A stretch of 64,000 bases of DNA. Origin: Saprospiraceae bacterium (GTDB lineage Bacteria; Bacteroidota; Bacteroidia; Chitinophagales; Saprospiraceae). The stretch lies in NCBI GenBank assembly GCA_016716335.1, contig JADJWN010000005.1, positions 62,001-126,000 on the forward strand, in the 5' to 3' direction. Below, one piece after another: positions 10,068-18,699 of this stretch. The notes under the pieces are model-generated. The model made no database searches and was not told the DNA's origin. It saw nothing but the letters and a program-made list of their open reading frames with translations. Position 1 is the first letter of the stretch. Each line of letters begins with the position of its first letter. The position numbers and the translations under genes were made by a program.

Positions 10068-11346
10068 GAAGACCATTTTTTTTCTGAAAGACAGATGGCT
10101 GGATAATGCCGTTATCAGCCGGCATCTTAATGATATCAGGACAAATTATGAAAATCCGGGAAGTGCTGATAACATTGCCGGAAGAAAATTAAGGTTAGAA
10201 CAGATTACTGATTATGCAGCCCGATTTGTACCTTTTTACAGAGCACTGGGTATAAGCCGTTTTGAAGAATTTCCGGTAGTAAATAAAAATATCATCAAAG
10301 AGGATTACAGCAGATTTATTTCGAATCACTACCGGATGGAAAGTTTGTCTTACGTGACGACGAGCGGCTCGACAGGTACACCTTTCAGGTCTTATCGTGA
10401 CCGAACCAAAATACAGAGGCATATCGCAGATAATATTTTTTTCAACAGCCTTGCAGGTGGAGATATAGGTGAGCGACTCTATTATTTCAGAGTGTGGAAC
10501 AAAATCAATAAAAAAAGCCGCTTGCAAAAATTTTTTCAAAACATTGAAGAAGAGGATGCCAGTGATTTCACGGAGGAATATGTAAAAGGCTTTTTGGAAA
10601 GAATTCAAAGGGATAAGTCAGAAAAATATTTCCTGTCTTACGCATCTTCTTATGAAGCTATGGCCTATACTTTGCAGAAAATGGATGTCCACCCCCTTGA
10701 TGCAAATATATCCTGTATTATATCCATGTCAGAAAGCTTACCTGAAATGACCAGAAATTATCTGGAGCAGATATTTACCTGTCCGGTACTGTCGAGGTAT
10801 TCCAATATGGAAAATGGATTTATTGCACAGCAATCATTGAATAATAAGTTTGAATATTCTATCAATCATGGCAGTTTTCTTGTAGAAATTCTGGATCCTG
10901 AAAGTGATTTCCCGGTTAATGAAGGTGAGCTTGGGAGAATAGTCATCACCGATTATTTTAATTTCGGGATGCCCTTTATCAGATATGATACCGGAGATAT
11001 GGCGATAATGAAGTCAGACAATGGAAATCCGGTATTAAGCAGTATCGAGGGGCGAAAGACTGACTTTATTTATTCTGTTTCTGGTCAATTGCTTTCTCCA
11101 CATATGATTACAAACACCATGTGGAAATTTCCTTTTATCCGTCAGTTTCAGTTCATTCAGAAAACGGATAAGGATTATCTTCTTCGTATCAATAGTGACA
11201 CCAAAGTGGATGAAAATGAAATCAGAAAAGAGTTTATGGGTTTTTTAGGCAGTGAGGCAAATATTCTTTTGGAATACGTAAATGAAATACCATTGCTGGC
11301 TTCCGGAAAAAGGAGGAAAATTGTGCAGGAACATTATAAAAAATAA
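10057..11346 (+). CDS. CapK-like / phenylacetate-CoA ligase family adenylate-forming enzyme
   Basis: A protein of about 429 residues of the AMP-forming ligase superfamily. The phosphate-binding loop is TTSGSTGTPF (from T101) and the later IRYDTGDMA segment holds the conserved aspartate that contacts the ribose. Capsule-locus members (CapK type) are thought to activate a carboxylic acid as an acyl-adenylate for decorating a sugar; the natural substrate is not known. ATG 10057 is preferred to the GTG at 10045 because it gives the compact MNFRKTIFF start. It overlaps the end of the deacetylase-like gene by 11 bases, so the two are probably co-translated. Confidence 0.8.
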   Translation: MNFRKTIFFLKDRWLDNAVISRHLNDIRTNYENPGSADNIAGRKLRLEQITDYAARFVPFYRALGISRFEEFPVVNKNIIKEDYSRFISNHYRMESLSYVTTSGSTGTPFRSYRDRTKIQRHIADNIFFNSLAGGDIGERLYYFRVWNKINKKSRLQKFFQNIEEEDASDFTEEYVKGFLERIQRDKSEKYFLSYASSYEAMAYTLQKMDVHPLDANISCIISMSESLPEMTRNYLEQIFTCPVLSRYSNMENGFIAQQSLNNKFEYSINHGSFLVEILDPESDFPVNEGELGRIVITDYFNFGMPFIRYDTGDMAIMKSDNGNPVLSSIEGRKTDFIYSVSGQLLSPHMITNTMWKFPFIRQFQFIQKTDKDYLLRINSDTKVDENEIRKEFMGFLGSEANILLEYVNEIPLLASGKRRKIVQEHYKK

Positions 11347-11353
11347 TTTAGAA

Positions 11354-11868
11354 ATGGAGAAAATAAGATATCTGATCAATCATTCACCCAAGGTGTATCA
11401 TCTGGCTTTTATTTTGACAATTACTTTGGTATTTCCCTTTTTTGTGCACCTGTTGCCCTCTTTTAATGGAGTGCCTGCAGGTGCAGTATTGTTGCCCATG
11501 TTTTATATATCTGTTCCTGCATTATATCTGTTTAAGGACGTCAGATTGGTTGCACTTTCAGTAAGTCTTGCACCGATAGTAAATCACATAGTGAGCGGAA
11601 GACCTGCTATGGAATTGATGACTATCCTTGCGTTTGAATTGATGGTTTACACATTTATCACCTGCAGGCTTTTACACAAAGCACACGATTTGGTCCAACG
11701 CAATGCAGGAGGTATAAGTTATTTAATTACAAAACTGATTTCTTCATCAGTATTACTTCTGCCTTTAAATATCCTTAAGACCGATGCATGGACTTTTTTT
11801 ACACCTCTATATATAATGCAATTCCGGGAATAATCATGCTCTGCATCCTTTCGCAGTTTTGTTTTTAA
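11354..11868 (+). pseudogene. Multi-pass membrane protein, frameshifted near its 3' end
   Basis: From ATG 11354 (MEKIRYLINHSPKVYHL) the protein has about four to five hydrophobic segments. As written it stops at 11831-11833 after FFTPLYIMQFRE. If one T is added to the T7 run at 11794-11800, the frame continues as FFYTSIYNAIPGIIMLCIL and stops at 11866-11868, 12 bases before the next gene; the hydrophobic PGI-containing end resembles small transporter S-components. The family is not recognised with certainty. It stands directly upstream of a phosphoribosyltransferase, so uptake of a nucleobase-like compound is possible but unproven. Confidence 0.55.
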
Positions 11869-11880
11869 AACTCAGGGTCA

Positions 11881-12279
11881 ATGATTAGTTTAAGTTTTTC
11901 TGAGATAAGTGACAGACTGCACAATACCCAGTTTCCTGATGTGGACATTATTGTAGGTATTGGAACAGGTGGGGTGGTTGTTTCATCATTAATAGCTCAT
12001 CAGCTCTCCAGGCCATTGCATATTTTGAAGGTCAGTTTCAGGGACGATGATAATAAAATCAAGTATGACTCACCGGTATTATTGAGTGAGATATCAGCCA
12101 TCAAGGCGGATAAAATATTATTGGTAGATGATGTTTCAGTCTCCGGTGCCACCCTTCATTTCGTTAAAAAATTACTTGATGGATATAATGTTACCACCTT
12201 TGTGCTTAAAGGAAATAATGCAGACATTGTGCTTTTCCCTGAAATAAAAGACTGTGTCAAGTGGCCATGGAAAGTTTAG
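11881..12279 (+). CDS. Phosphoribosyltransferase (PRTase type I fold)
   Basis: A short, 132-residue PRTase. The PRPP-binding loop is ILLVDDVSVSGAT (D83, D84), preceded by a GIGTGGVVVSSL segment that matches the family's N-terminal glycine loop. Members transfer ribose 5-phosphate between PRPP and a base. It lacks the long hood domain of HPRT or OPRT, so the base cannot be predicted. It sits 12 bases after a membrane protein and 19 bases before an ATP-grasp gene, an arrangement that suggests a small pathway inside the polysaccharide locus. Confidence 0.82.
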   Translation: MISLSFSEISDRLHNTQFPDVDIIVGIGTGGVVVSSLIAHQLSRPLHILKVSFRDDDNKIKYDSPVLLSEISAIKADKILLVDDVSVSGATLHFVKKLLDGYNVTTFVLKGNNADIVLFPEIKDCVKWPWKV

Positions 12280-12298
12280 ATAAATCTTAATTTTTGAA

Positions 12299-13381
12299 AT
12301 GAGTAAGGAGTTAAATATACTGATTACCGGAGTCGGGGGGCCTACACCACGTTCCTTTGCCAGAGCCATAAAAGAAATAGGTAATTATAAATCCTACAGG
12401 CTTACAGGTACGGATATACATCCCTATGCCATCGGTCTTTATCAGAAAGGATTGTTTAACAAAAGTTACATCACCCCCAGATCTTCAGAGCCTGATTATT
12501 GGGAGGTGATGGAAAAAATTATCAAAGAAGAGAAAATAGATATTGCTGTAATATTGCCTGAGCAGGAGGTGCTCGCATGGAGCTATCGGCAGAAACATGG
12601 CCAATTGCCCTGCAAAGCTTTAATTCCACCTATCGAAGCTGTGGAAAAAATGCTTGATAAGGGCATACTGACAGAAAACCTGAAAGCAGCAGGTTTAGTA
12701 CCTGCATCTGTAATCATAGATATGGAAAAGCAAAATATCCGTGAGGCAACGGAGTCAGTCCTGAAATATCCTTATTGGATACGTTCTGCCACCGGATCAT
12801 CCGGCTTGGGGTCTTTTAAAATAGAATCTTATGAAGATCTGATCAGATGGACAACCATTAATAAGGGAATTGATAATTTTATTGCCAGCGAGTATCTGCC
12901 CGGAAGAAATCTGGCATGCAAACTGCTTTATTTTGAAGGAAGTCTGGTGAGGGCAGCATGTGCAGAAAGGATAAAATATATCATGGCAAAGGTAGCTCCA
13001 TCCGGTATTACAGGAAATACTTCTTTCGGGAGACTGATCAATGATGAAAAGGTATTTTATACAGCACAAAAAGCAATGGATATCATGTTTGATCTCACAG
13101 GTGCAAGAAAACATGGGTTTTACACAGTGGATCTCAAGGAAGATCTGGAAGGCACTCCATACATTACCGAAATCAATGTACGTCATGTGGCATTTACCCA
13201 ATGTTTTGCAATGGGTGGGGCCAATCTTTGTGAGGATACCGTTAGATTGCTGGACAGGGATAAAAATTTTAATTCCGACTTTAAACTTTATCACTTTGAG
13301 GATGGTCTTATGTTTTTGAGGGATGTGGATGAAAGACCTGTTGTCATGAAAGAGCATGATATGATTTTTTATGCTAATTGA
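12299..13381 (+). CDS. ATP-grasp protein, carbamoyl-phosphate-synthase-like
   Basis: A 360-residue protein with a pre-ATP-grasp Rossmann-like start (ILITGVGGPTPRSFARA), the nucleotide-binding region YWIRSATGSSGLGSF (from about R162) and the metal-binding YITEINVRH (E291, N293). It resembles the carboxylate-amine ligases found in capsule and peptide-modification loci. The substrate is unknown. It is the second ATP-grasp enzyme of the locus and the two differ strongly in sequence, so they probably do different jobs. Confidence 0.8.
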   Translation: MSKELNILITGVGGPTPRSFARAIKEIGNYKSYRLTGTDIHPYAIGLYQKGLFNKSYITPRSSEPDYWEVMEKIIKEEKIDIAVILPEQEVLAWSYRQKHGQLPCKALIPPIEAVEKMLDKGILTENLKAAGLVPASVIIDMEKQNIREATESVLKYPYWIRSATGSSGLGSFKIESYEDLIRWTTINKGIDNFIASEYLPGRNLACKLLYFEGSLVRAACAERIKYIMAKVAPSGITGNTSFGRLINDEKVFYTAQKAMDIMFDLTGARKHGFYTVDLKEDLEGTPYITEINVRHVAFTQCFAMGGANLCEDTVRLLDRDKNFNSDFKLYHFEDGLMFLRDVDERPVVMKEHDMIFYAN

Positions 13382-13397
13382 GGACAGAAGTCGAGAT

Positions 13398-13427
13398 TAA
13401 TATATTAATTATTTTTTTAATATATTA
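13398..13427. terminator. AT-only inverted repeat, possible terminator
   Basis: Two copies of the self-complementary decamer TAATATATTA (13398-13407 and 13418-13427) flank a T-rich spacer, 17 bases after the ATP-grasp stop codon. It can form a weak A-T hairpin and may end the upstream transcript. There is no GC stem, so the call is weak. Confidence 0.3.
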
Positions 13428-13494
13428 GTGTTTTCAGGGTATTCCCTTAATATGAATCAGAAAAAAACCTATACGTTTGCAAAAAGTGATAAGT

Positions 13495-15795
13495 ATGAGG
13501 AGGGGAATTATTTTGTTTTTGATTTTTGTGATTTCAAATGTTGCATTGGCACAAAATGAACAGGACTACACTTCTGAAAATGATGTATTTATTGAAAGTC
13601 AGGGATTTAGCACCTATCATATTATTGCAAATGATACTTTTTCAGTCGAAAATCCGCTCATGGGATGGGATCAACCGGTCAAAGTCGAAGATTCGGCACT
13701 GGCTGTGGTATATTTTGGCAATGGAATCGGGTATTACCGATACGAGGATCAGCAATGGTTATTTGTCCGGTTTTTAAGAGGAGATAATCAGTTTTTTTAT
13801 GCCGGAAATTATCAAAATTTGAGGAATAATCCCGGCTCTGTATTTTGCGAAACAATCGTAGTGAAGGATTTTGAATATACCTTAGACTCTGTAGTTTATA
13901 AAGTCAAAGGCGGACTGTTCAAGAAATCACGTTCAGGTACTGATAACGGGGCTACTGTCATAGTTTCGCATGTAGATAGTACAATCTGGAAAAGAATGAA
14001 CACAGGTGAAGTGCTGCCTGACTGGTGGGAAAATCTGAAGGACAGCAAAAGGATACAGAAGGCCGTGGAGTATGGTGGCAATGGGGGAAAGATTGTCTTT
14101 TTAAACAGAGAATATATTATTGATGACGAGATTTTTCTGGATACTTTACAAAATGTACATTTGGATGGCAGGAAGGCTATACTTAAAGCTGCAGACGGTA
14201 TCCACAGAAATGCCACTCTTTCAGCGCCTTATTCTGAAGGAAGCTATCAGATACAGGTGAATAGTGTGCCTTCTTCATGGGAGAAAGGCGATATACTTGT
14301 TTTGGTCAGTGACCCTTCCAATGATGGTACCTCCGGTCGGTCTCTGATAGACAGTATATCCGGCAATACGATTTTTTTGAAATATCAGTTTACAAGTCAG
14401 TTTGGAGGATTATTTCCGTCACAGCCATCAGGGACACAGGTGATAAAAATTCTGAATTTTGTAAGAGGAGCTCCATCTACAGCCGAAGGTGCATTGGGTG
14501 AAGCCGGATTTAATAAAGGTACTATCATTGAAAATTTTATTTTCGATGGTAATAAATCGGGTGATAATGAAATTTCGCTCTCCTGGTCTGTCAACAACAT
14601 CATACAACTTCATGGCAGAGGTTCAGAAATCAGGTCCTGTAAATTCATTAATGCTCCATCAGAAGTAATATCCGGTCATGGCCTGAATGTACATGATAAT
14701 GTATTTGAAAACTGTAATGGCTCTGTATTGCATTTATCTGCGCATGATGATACATTTGAGCATTCTTTCCCTTCTTACTTTATCAACAATACGGTAATAA
14801 ACTGCAATACCACTCCCTATGAGATAAGTGGTCATAATGAAGGTATCATATCTTTCAGCTGGAATGGGGGATATCTGATAGTGAATGGAAATTATTTGAT
14901 ATCCGGTGAAACTCCCACGGGAATTATCGGAACATTAACAGGCTACGGAGACAGTGATAATTACCGCGAAATAGTCATACTGTCCAATAATTACTGCAAA
15001 GGCTTTAATTTCGTCATCAACGGGTCAAATTCTATTTCTACCCGATCATTGATGATTACCGGCAATATATTTGAGGATTGTGCCAATCTTACCCAATCAC
15101 TAACGGGAGACCCTTCTTTCAAATATTGTGGAAACGTTCAGGTGGGCAGCACGGACTTCGGTATAGACTTCAGAAACAACTGTGATTATCAGGATATGAT
15201 TGACAGATCTTTGGGCTATGGCCGTTATAGCCTCAGGAATACAACTTCATTCAATAATACTGCATTCGGACATTATTCGCTTGAAAATACGGTGGAAGGT
15301 AATTTTAATGCAGGCTTCGGAGAGTCGGCGGGCAGGAATAATGCAGCAGGTCTTAGAAATACCTATATCGGTACATGGGCAGGTGTAAACAATCAATCCG
15401 GTGACGACAACACTATACTGGGATTCTGGGCCCGGGGCATGAGTAATGCGGGTGATCGTAACGTACACTTAGGTGCTGAAGCCGGCAGAATCAATTCGGG
15501 ATCAGGCAATGTTTTTATCGGTTATGCAGCAGGAAGATGGAGACAGGGTGATAATCAGCTCATCATACACAATAATGATTCCAATACTCCGCTGATTCAG
15601 GGTAAATTTGACTCCAGAGAATTGCAAATCAATGGCTCTCTCCAAGTGGATGGGCAAGGAGTCTTGAGATTGCCCCGGCTTACCACTACTCAAAGGGATG
15701 AGTTGACCAACCTGATCGGGGGAGAAATGATTTTCAACATTACTTTGGGTAAACTGCAGATTTACGATGGAATTACCTGGGTGGATTTAAACTGA
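13495..15795 (+). CDS. Secreted beta-helix protein with head-type repeats
   Basis: About 766 residues. MRRGIILFLIFVISNVALAQ is a signal peptide, which decides the ATG at 13495. The middle has the start of a pectate-lyase-like right-handed beta-helix (KRIQKAVEYGGNGGKIVF, then ILKAADGIH) and repeated N-rich rungs such as VHDNVFENCNGS. The last 200 residues carry repeats of the form NTAFGHYSL, GESAGRNNA, NTYIGTWAG, then a tail with TTTQRDELTNLIGGEM and YDGITWVDL as in phage fibre-like and Bacteroidota surface proteins. It could bind or cleave the exported glycan. No T9SS C-terminal signal is visible. Confidence 0.75.
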   Translation: MRRGIILFLIFVISNVALAQNEQDYTSENDVFIESQGFSTYHIIANDTFSVENPLMGWDQPVKVEDSALAVVYFGNGIGYYRYEDQQWLFVRFLRGDNQFFYAGNYQNLRNNPGSVFCETIVVKDFEYTLDSVVYKVKGGLFKKSRSGTDNGATVIVSHVDSTIWKRMNTGEVLPDWWENLKDSKRIQKAVEYGGNGGKIVFLNREYIIDDEIFLDTLQNVHLDGRKAILKAADGIHRNATLSAPYSEGSYQIQVNSVPSSWEKGDILVLVSDPSNDGTSGRSLIDSISGNTIFLKYQFTSQFGGLFPSQPSGTQVIKILNFVRGAPSTAEGALGEAGFNKGTIIENFIFDGNKSGDNEISLSWSVNNIIQLHGRGSEIRSCKFINAPSEVISGHGLNVHDNVFENCNGSVLHLSAHDDTFEHSFPSYFINNTVINCNTTPYEISGHNEGIISFSWNGGYLIVNGNYLISGETPTGIIGTLTGYGDSDNYREIVILSNNYCKGFNFVINGSNSISTRSLMITGNIFEDCANLTQSLTGDPSFKYCGNVQVGSTDFGIDFRNNCDYQDMIDRSLGYGRYSLRNTTSFNNTAFGHYSLENTVEGNFNAGFGESAGRNNAAGLRNTYIGTWAGVNNQSGDDNTILGFWARGMSNAGDRNVHLGAEAGRINSGSGNVFIGYAAGRWRQGDNQLIIHNNDSNTPLIQGKFDSRELQINGSLQVDGQGVLRLPRLTTTQRDELTNLIGGEMIFNITLGKLQIYDGITWVDLN

Positions 15796-15806
15796 AAAGT
15801 TTGTAA

Positions 15807-16508
15807 GTGTATCACATCGTAAAAAGGTTTTTTGATTTGTTTTTTTCCCTTCTGGGTCTTTCAGTATTGATTCCTGTTATAATTCCCATCATGATATTGT
15901 TAAGAATGACAGCCGAGGGTGAAGTATTCTTCTTCCAGGAGCGAATGGGGTATTTAAACAGAAAATTCGGCATCCTTAAATTTGCCACCATGCTCAAAGA
16001 CAGTCCGAATATGGGTACGAAAAGTATCACCGTAAGAAACGATCCCAGAATCACTACAATAGGCCGGTTTCTGAGGATTTCGAAACTCAATGAATTACCA
16101 CAGATCATCAATGTAATCAAAGGGGAAATGTCACTGGTAGGGCCGAGGCCTTTGCCTGTCACCAGCTTTGATAAATACAGTCCTGAGGTAAAAGAAATTT
16201 TATATCGCAACAGACCGGGTATAACAGGAATCGGTTCTCTCGTTTTCAGAGATGAGGAAAAGCTGGTTTCAGCAGCTAAAATTCATGGATTGGGTCCGAT
16301 GGAATATTACAGAAATTACATTTATCCCTATAAAGGTGCACTGGAAGTCTGGTACAATAATCATATTTCTTTTTATACTGATTTCATGATTTTATTATTG
16401 ACCTTTGTCTCATTGATTCACAAAGATTCAGACCTTGTGTTCAAAATATTTAAAACGCTTCCTCCCAAGCCTGAAAGTCTCACGTTGACAGGCATACAAA
16501 AACTTTGA
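15807..16508 (+). CDS. Initiating sugar transferase (WcaJ/PglC type), copy 1
   Basis: A 233-residue polyprenyl-phosphate hexose-1-phosphate transferase. It has an N-terminal membrane segment after KRFFD, then FATMLKDSPNM, VRNDPRIT, SKLNELPQ, LVGPRP and PGITGIGS, the standard core motifs. It would start repeat-unit synthesis by loading a sugar phosphate on undecaprenyl phosphate. The start is GTG 15807; no ATG fits. A paralogue lies at 19913, with YdcF and Leg-type genes between them. Confidence 0.88.
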   Translation: MYHIVKRFFDLFFSLLGLSVLIPVIIPIMILLRMTAEGEVFFFQERMGYLNRKFGILKFATMLKDSPNMGTKSITVRNDPRITTIGRFLRISKLNELPQIINVIKGEMSLVGPRPLPVTSFDKYSPEVKEILYRNRPGITGIGSLVFRDEEKLVSAAKIHGLGPMEYYRNYIYPYKGALEVWYNNHISFYTDFMILLLTFVSLIHKDSDLVFKIFKTLPPKPESLTLTGIQKL

Positions 16509-16514
16509 TCAGTA

Positions 16515-17303
16515 TTGGTAGATCTTCTGAAAAACATAATTGATTTTCTGATACATCCGATGAATGTTTTCTGGTCAGGAATCGGATTGTATTTTTTGTT
16601 GAATTTTCGTAGATCGGAAAAGGCTAAATTAATCTTGTACGCATCGCTCTTTTGGCTGTTTATCACAGGTACAGGATGGCTTCCCGATCTGATGGTATAT
16701 GGCCTTGAAAAGCAATATCATACCCTGATTCCTGAATCAAGCCTGAAAAACTTACCAATTTTGGTGCTTGGGGGTGGCAGTGTATATGACCCTTCAGTGG
16801 CACCACAGGAAAGATTGCTTTCTGCTTCAAGATCCAGATTTCTGGAAGGAGTGAGGTTGTATTATCTGCTGAATGAGCCCTTATTCATTTGCTCCGGCTA
16901 CTCGGCCCGACAATCTGTCACACAAGCCGCTATAACTAAAGAAGCCGCCGTGGAGCTGGGTATTCCTGCCGAAAAAATCAGAATCCTCGAGGAGCCTTCT
17001 ACTACACAGGAGGAAGCAAATTACTACAAGCGGTATTTTGGAGAAGAATATCCTGACTTGATCCTGGTCACCAGTGATATCCACATGCCCCGGGCTGTAA
17101 AATTGTTTCGTAAAGCCGGCCTCCGACCTGTACCTGCTCCGGCAGACCATATATTATTGAACCCGGGGCATACTGCTTCAAAAACCGACTTTAAAAACAA
17201 ATTCCCGGGTCACAGCTGGTGGATATCAGATCGAAGTAATTTTCAGAAGTTTTATGCAGCGATGCATGAATATCTTGGCCTGATATGGTCAGATATCTAT
17301 TAG
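16515..17303 (+). CDS. YdcF/ElyC-family DUF218 protein
   Basis: A 262-residue protein with two N-terminal membrane segments (about residues 15-50) followed by a periplasmic DUF218 domain: ILVLGGGSVYDP, an SGYSA motif, then LEEPSTTQEEA and VTSDIHMPRA. ElyC-type members affect envelope polysaccharide or undecaprenyl-carrier metabolism. The start is TTG 16515; ATG 16561 would shorten the first membrane segment. It begins 6 bases after the sugar transferase stop, in agreement with an envelope role. Confidence 0.82.
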   Translation: MVDLLKNIIDFLIHPMNVFWSGIGLYFLLNFRRSEKAKLILYASLFWLFITGTGWLPDLMVYGLEKQYHTLIPESSLKNLPILVLGGGSVYDPSVAPQERLLSASRSRFLEGVRLYYLLNEPLFICSGYSARQSVTQAAITKEAAVELGIPAEKIRILEEPSTTQEEANYYKRYFGEEYPDLILVTSDIHMPRAVKLFRKAGLRPVPAPADHILLNPGHTASKTDFKNKFPGHSWWISDRSNFQKFYAAMHEYLGLIWSDIY

Positions 17304-17459
17304 GATAAATAATTGCTTTGATAGCTTTTCTATCAAGAATATTAATCTCGACAAGCCGGCAGAAAAATTCAATGATTTCAATCTGTCCATTGAAAAAAAA
17401 ATCCGAATAATCAAACTGTTCAATGTTCTAAGAAAAACAGCACCTCAATTACCCATACC

Positions 17460-18617
17460 ATGATCCCTCTCTCCATACCCAACATCTCCGGAAATGAATG
17501 GAAATATGTCAAAGACTGCCTGGACACAGGCTGGATATCCTCTGTCGGTAGTTATGTAAATCTCTTTGAAGAAAAAGTAGCAGAGTTTACAGGTGCAAAA
17601 TATGCAGTGGCGGCCATGAATGGTACAGCTGCACTTCATCTGTCCCTGCAGTTGGCCGGAGTGCGGCAGGGTGATCTTGTGATAGTGCCTGATATTACCT
17701 TTGTTGCCAGCTGCAATGCGATAGCTTATCTCGGGGCCGAGCCATTGCTGATAGATGTAGATCCACTCACCTGGCAGATGGATCTGGATATTCTGGAAGA
17801 GTTTCTGGACCAGAAAAGTTTTACAGTAGGTTCATATGATGAAAGTGGAAATGAAGTGTTGAGTTCACATATCAAGGATACAGGCAGGCGTATAGGAGCC
17901 ATAATGCCTGTACATGTACTGGGCAATATGGTGGATATGGACAGACTCATGGCACTATCTGAAAAATACCATCTTCCGGTGGTGGAAGACAGCACTGAAG
18001 CGTTGGGGTCATATTATAAAGGGAAGCATGCCGGCACCTTTGGTATATTTGGCACACTAAGCTTTAATGGCAATAAAATCATCAGTACCGGAGGAGGAGG
18101 AATGATACTGACCAATGATGCAAACCTGGCTAAGAAAGCAAAACATCTTACCACCCAGGCCAAGACAGATCCTTTTGAATATGATCATGATGCCATAGGC
18201 TACAACTATCGTTTGGTCAATATTCTTGCTGCTGTAGGTGTAGCTCAGATGGAACAGTTGCCGGGTTTCTTAAAAAGGAAAAAGGAGATAGATGCTTACT
18301 ACAGGAATGAGCTCGAATCCGAAAATCTGAAATTTCAGAAAGTGACCGATGGTGTAGAGCCCAACAACTGGCTGCACACGATGTGGGTGGAACATCAGAG
18401 ACCTTTGATCGAACATCTGCTGAAGAATGAGGTGCAATGCCGCCCGTTTTGGGTGCCCATGCATCAGCTTGAAATGTTCAAAAGCTGCACTTTTGTTTCA
18501 GAAAAACAAATCTCTGAGCAGGTGTACCGGCATTGCATCAGCATCCCGTCATCCACGGGTCTCACAGATGATCAGGTACATAAGGTCGCAGAGGTAATCA
18601 AAGCGTTCTACATCTGA
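17460..18617 (+). CDS. legC: DegT/DnrJ/EryC1 aminotransferase, LegC-like
   Basis: A 385-residue PLP-dependent sugar aminotransferase. The cofactor lysine is K206 in SFNGNKIISTGGGGM, and MPVHVLGNMVDMDRL and VVEDSTEALGS are typical of the LegC branch, which aminates a UDP-4-keto-6-deoxy-HexNAc. The neighbouring 4,6-dehydratase (18700) would supply exactly that substrate, so the pair can make a 4-amino-4,6-dideoxy sugar such as a bacillosamine-type residue or a legionaminic acid precursor. The remaining Leg genes (synthase, cytidylyltransferase) are not in this window, so the final sugar is open. Confidence 0.85.
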   Translation: MIPLSIPNISGNEWKYVKDCLDTGWISSVGSYVNLFEEKVAEFTGAKYAVAAMNGTAALHLSLQLAGVRQGDLVIVPDITFVASCNAIAYLGAEPLLIDVDPLTWQMDLDILEEFLDQKSFTVGSYDESGNEVLSSHIKDTGRRIGAIMPVHVLGNMVDMDRLMALSEKYHLPVVEDSTEALGSYYKGKHAGTFGIFGTLSFNGNKIISTGGGGMILTNDANLAKKAKHLTTQAKTDPFEYDHDAIGYNYRLVNILAAVGVAQMEQLPGFLKRKKEIDAYYRNELESENLKFQKVTDGVEPNNWLHTMWVEHQRPLIEHLLKNEVQCRPFWVPMHQLEMFKSCTFVSEKQISEQVYRHCISIPSSTGLTDDQVHKVAEVIKAFYI

Positions 18618-18699
18618 GTATAAGGTAGATTTTATCAATTATTAGTGGTGTTAAAGAATAAAATTCAGCCCAATTGCAATTCATCAAAGTCAATCAATT

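Noticed and set aside
13452..13560. Short frame from ATG 13452 before the beta-helix gene
   Set aside because: It overlaps the signal-peptide gene in another frame and has no recognisable features.
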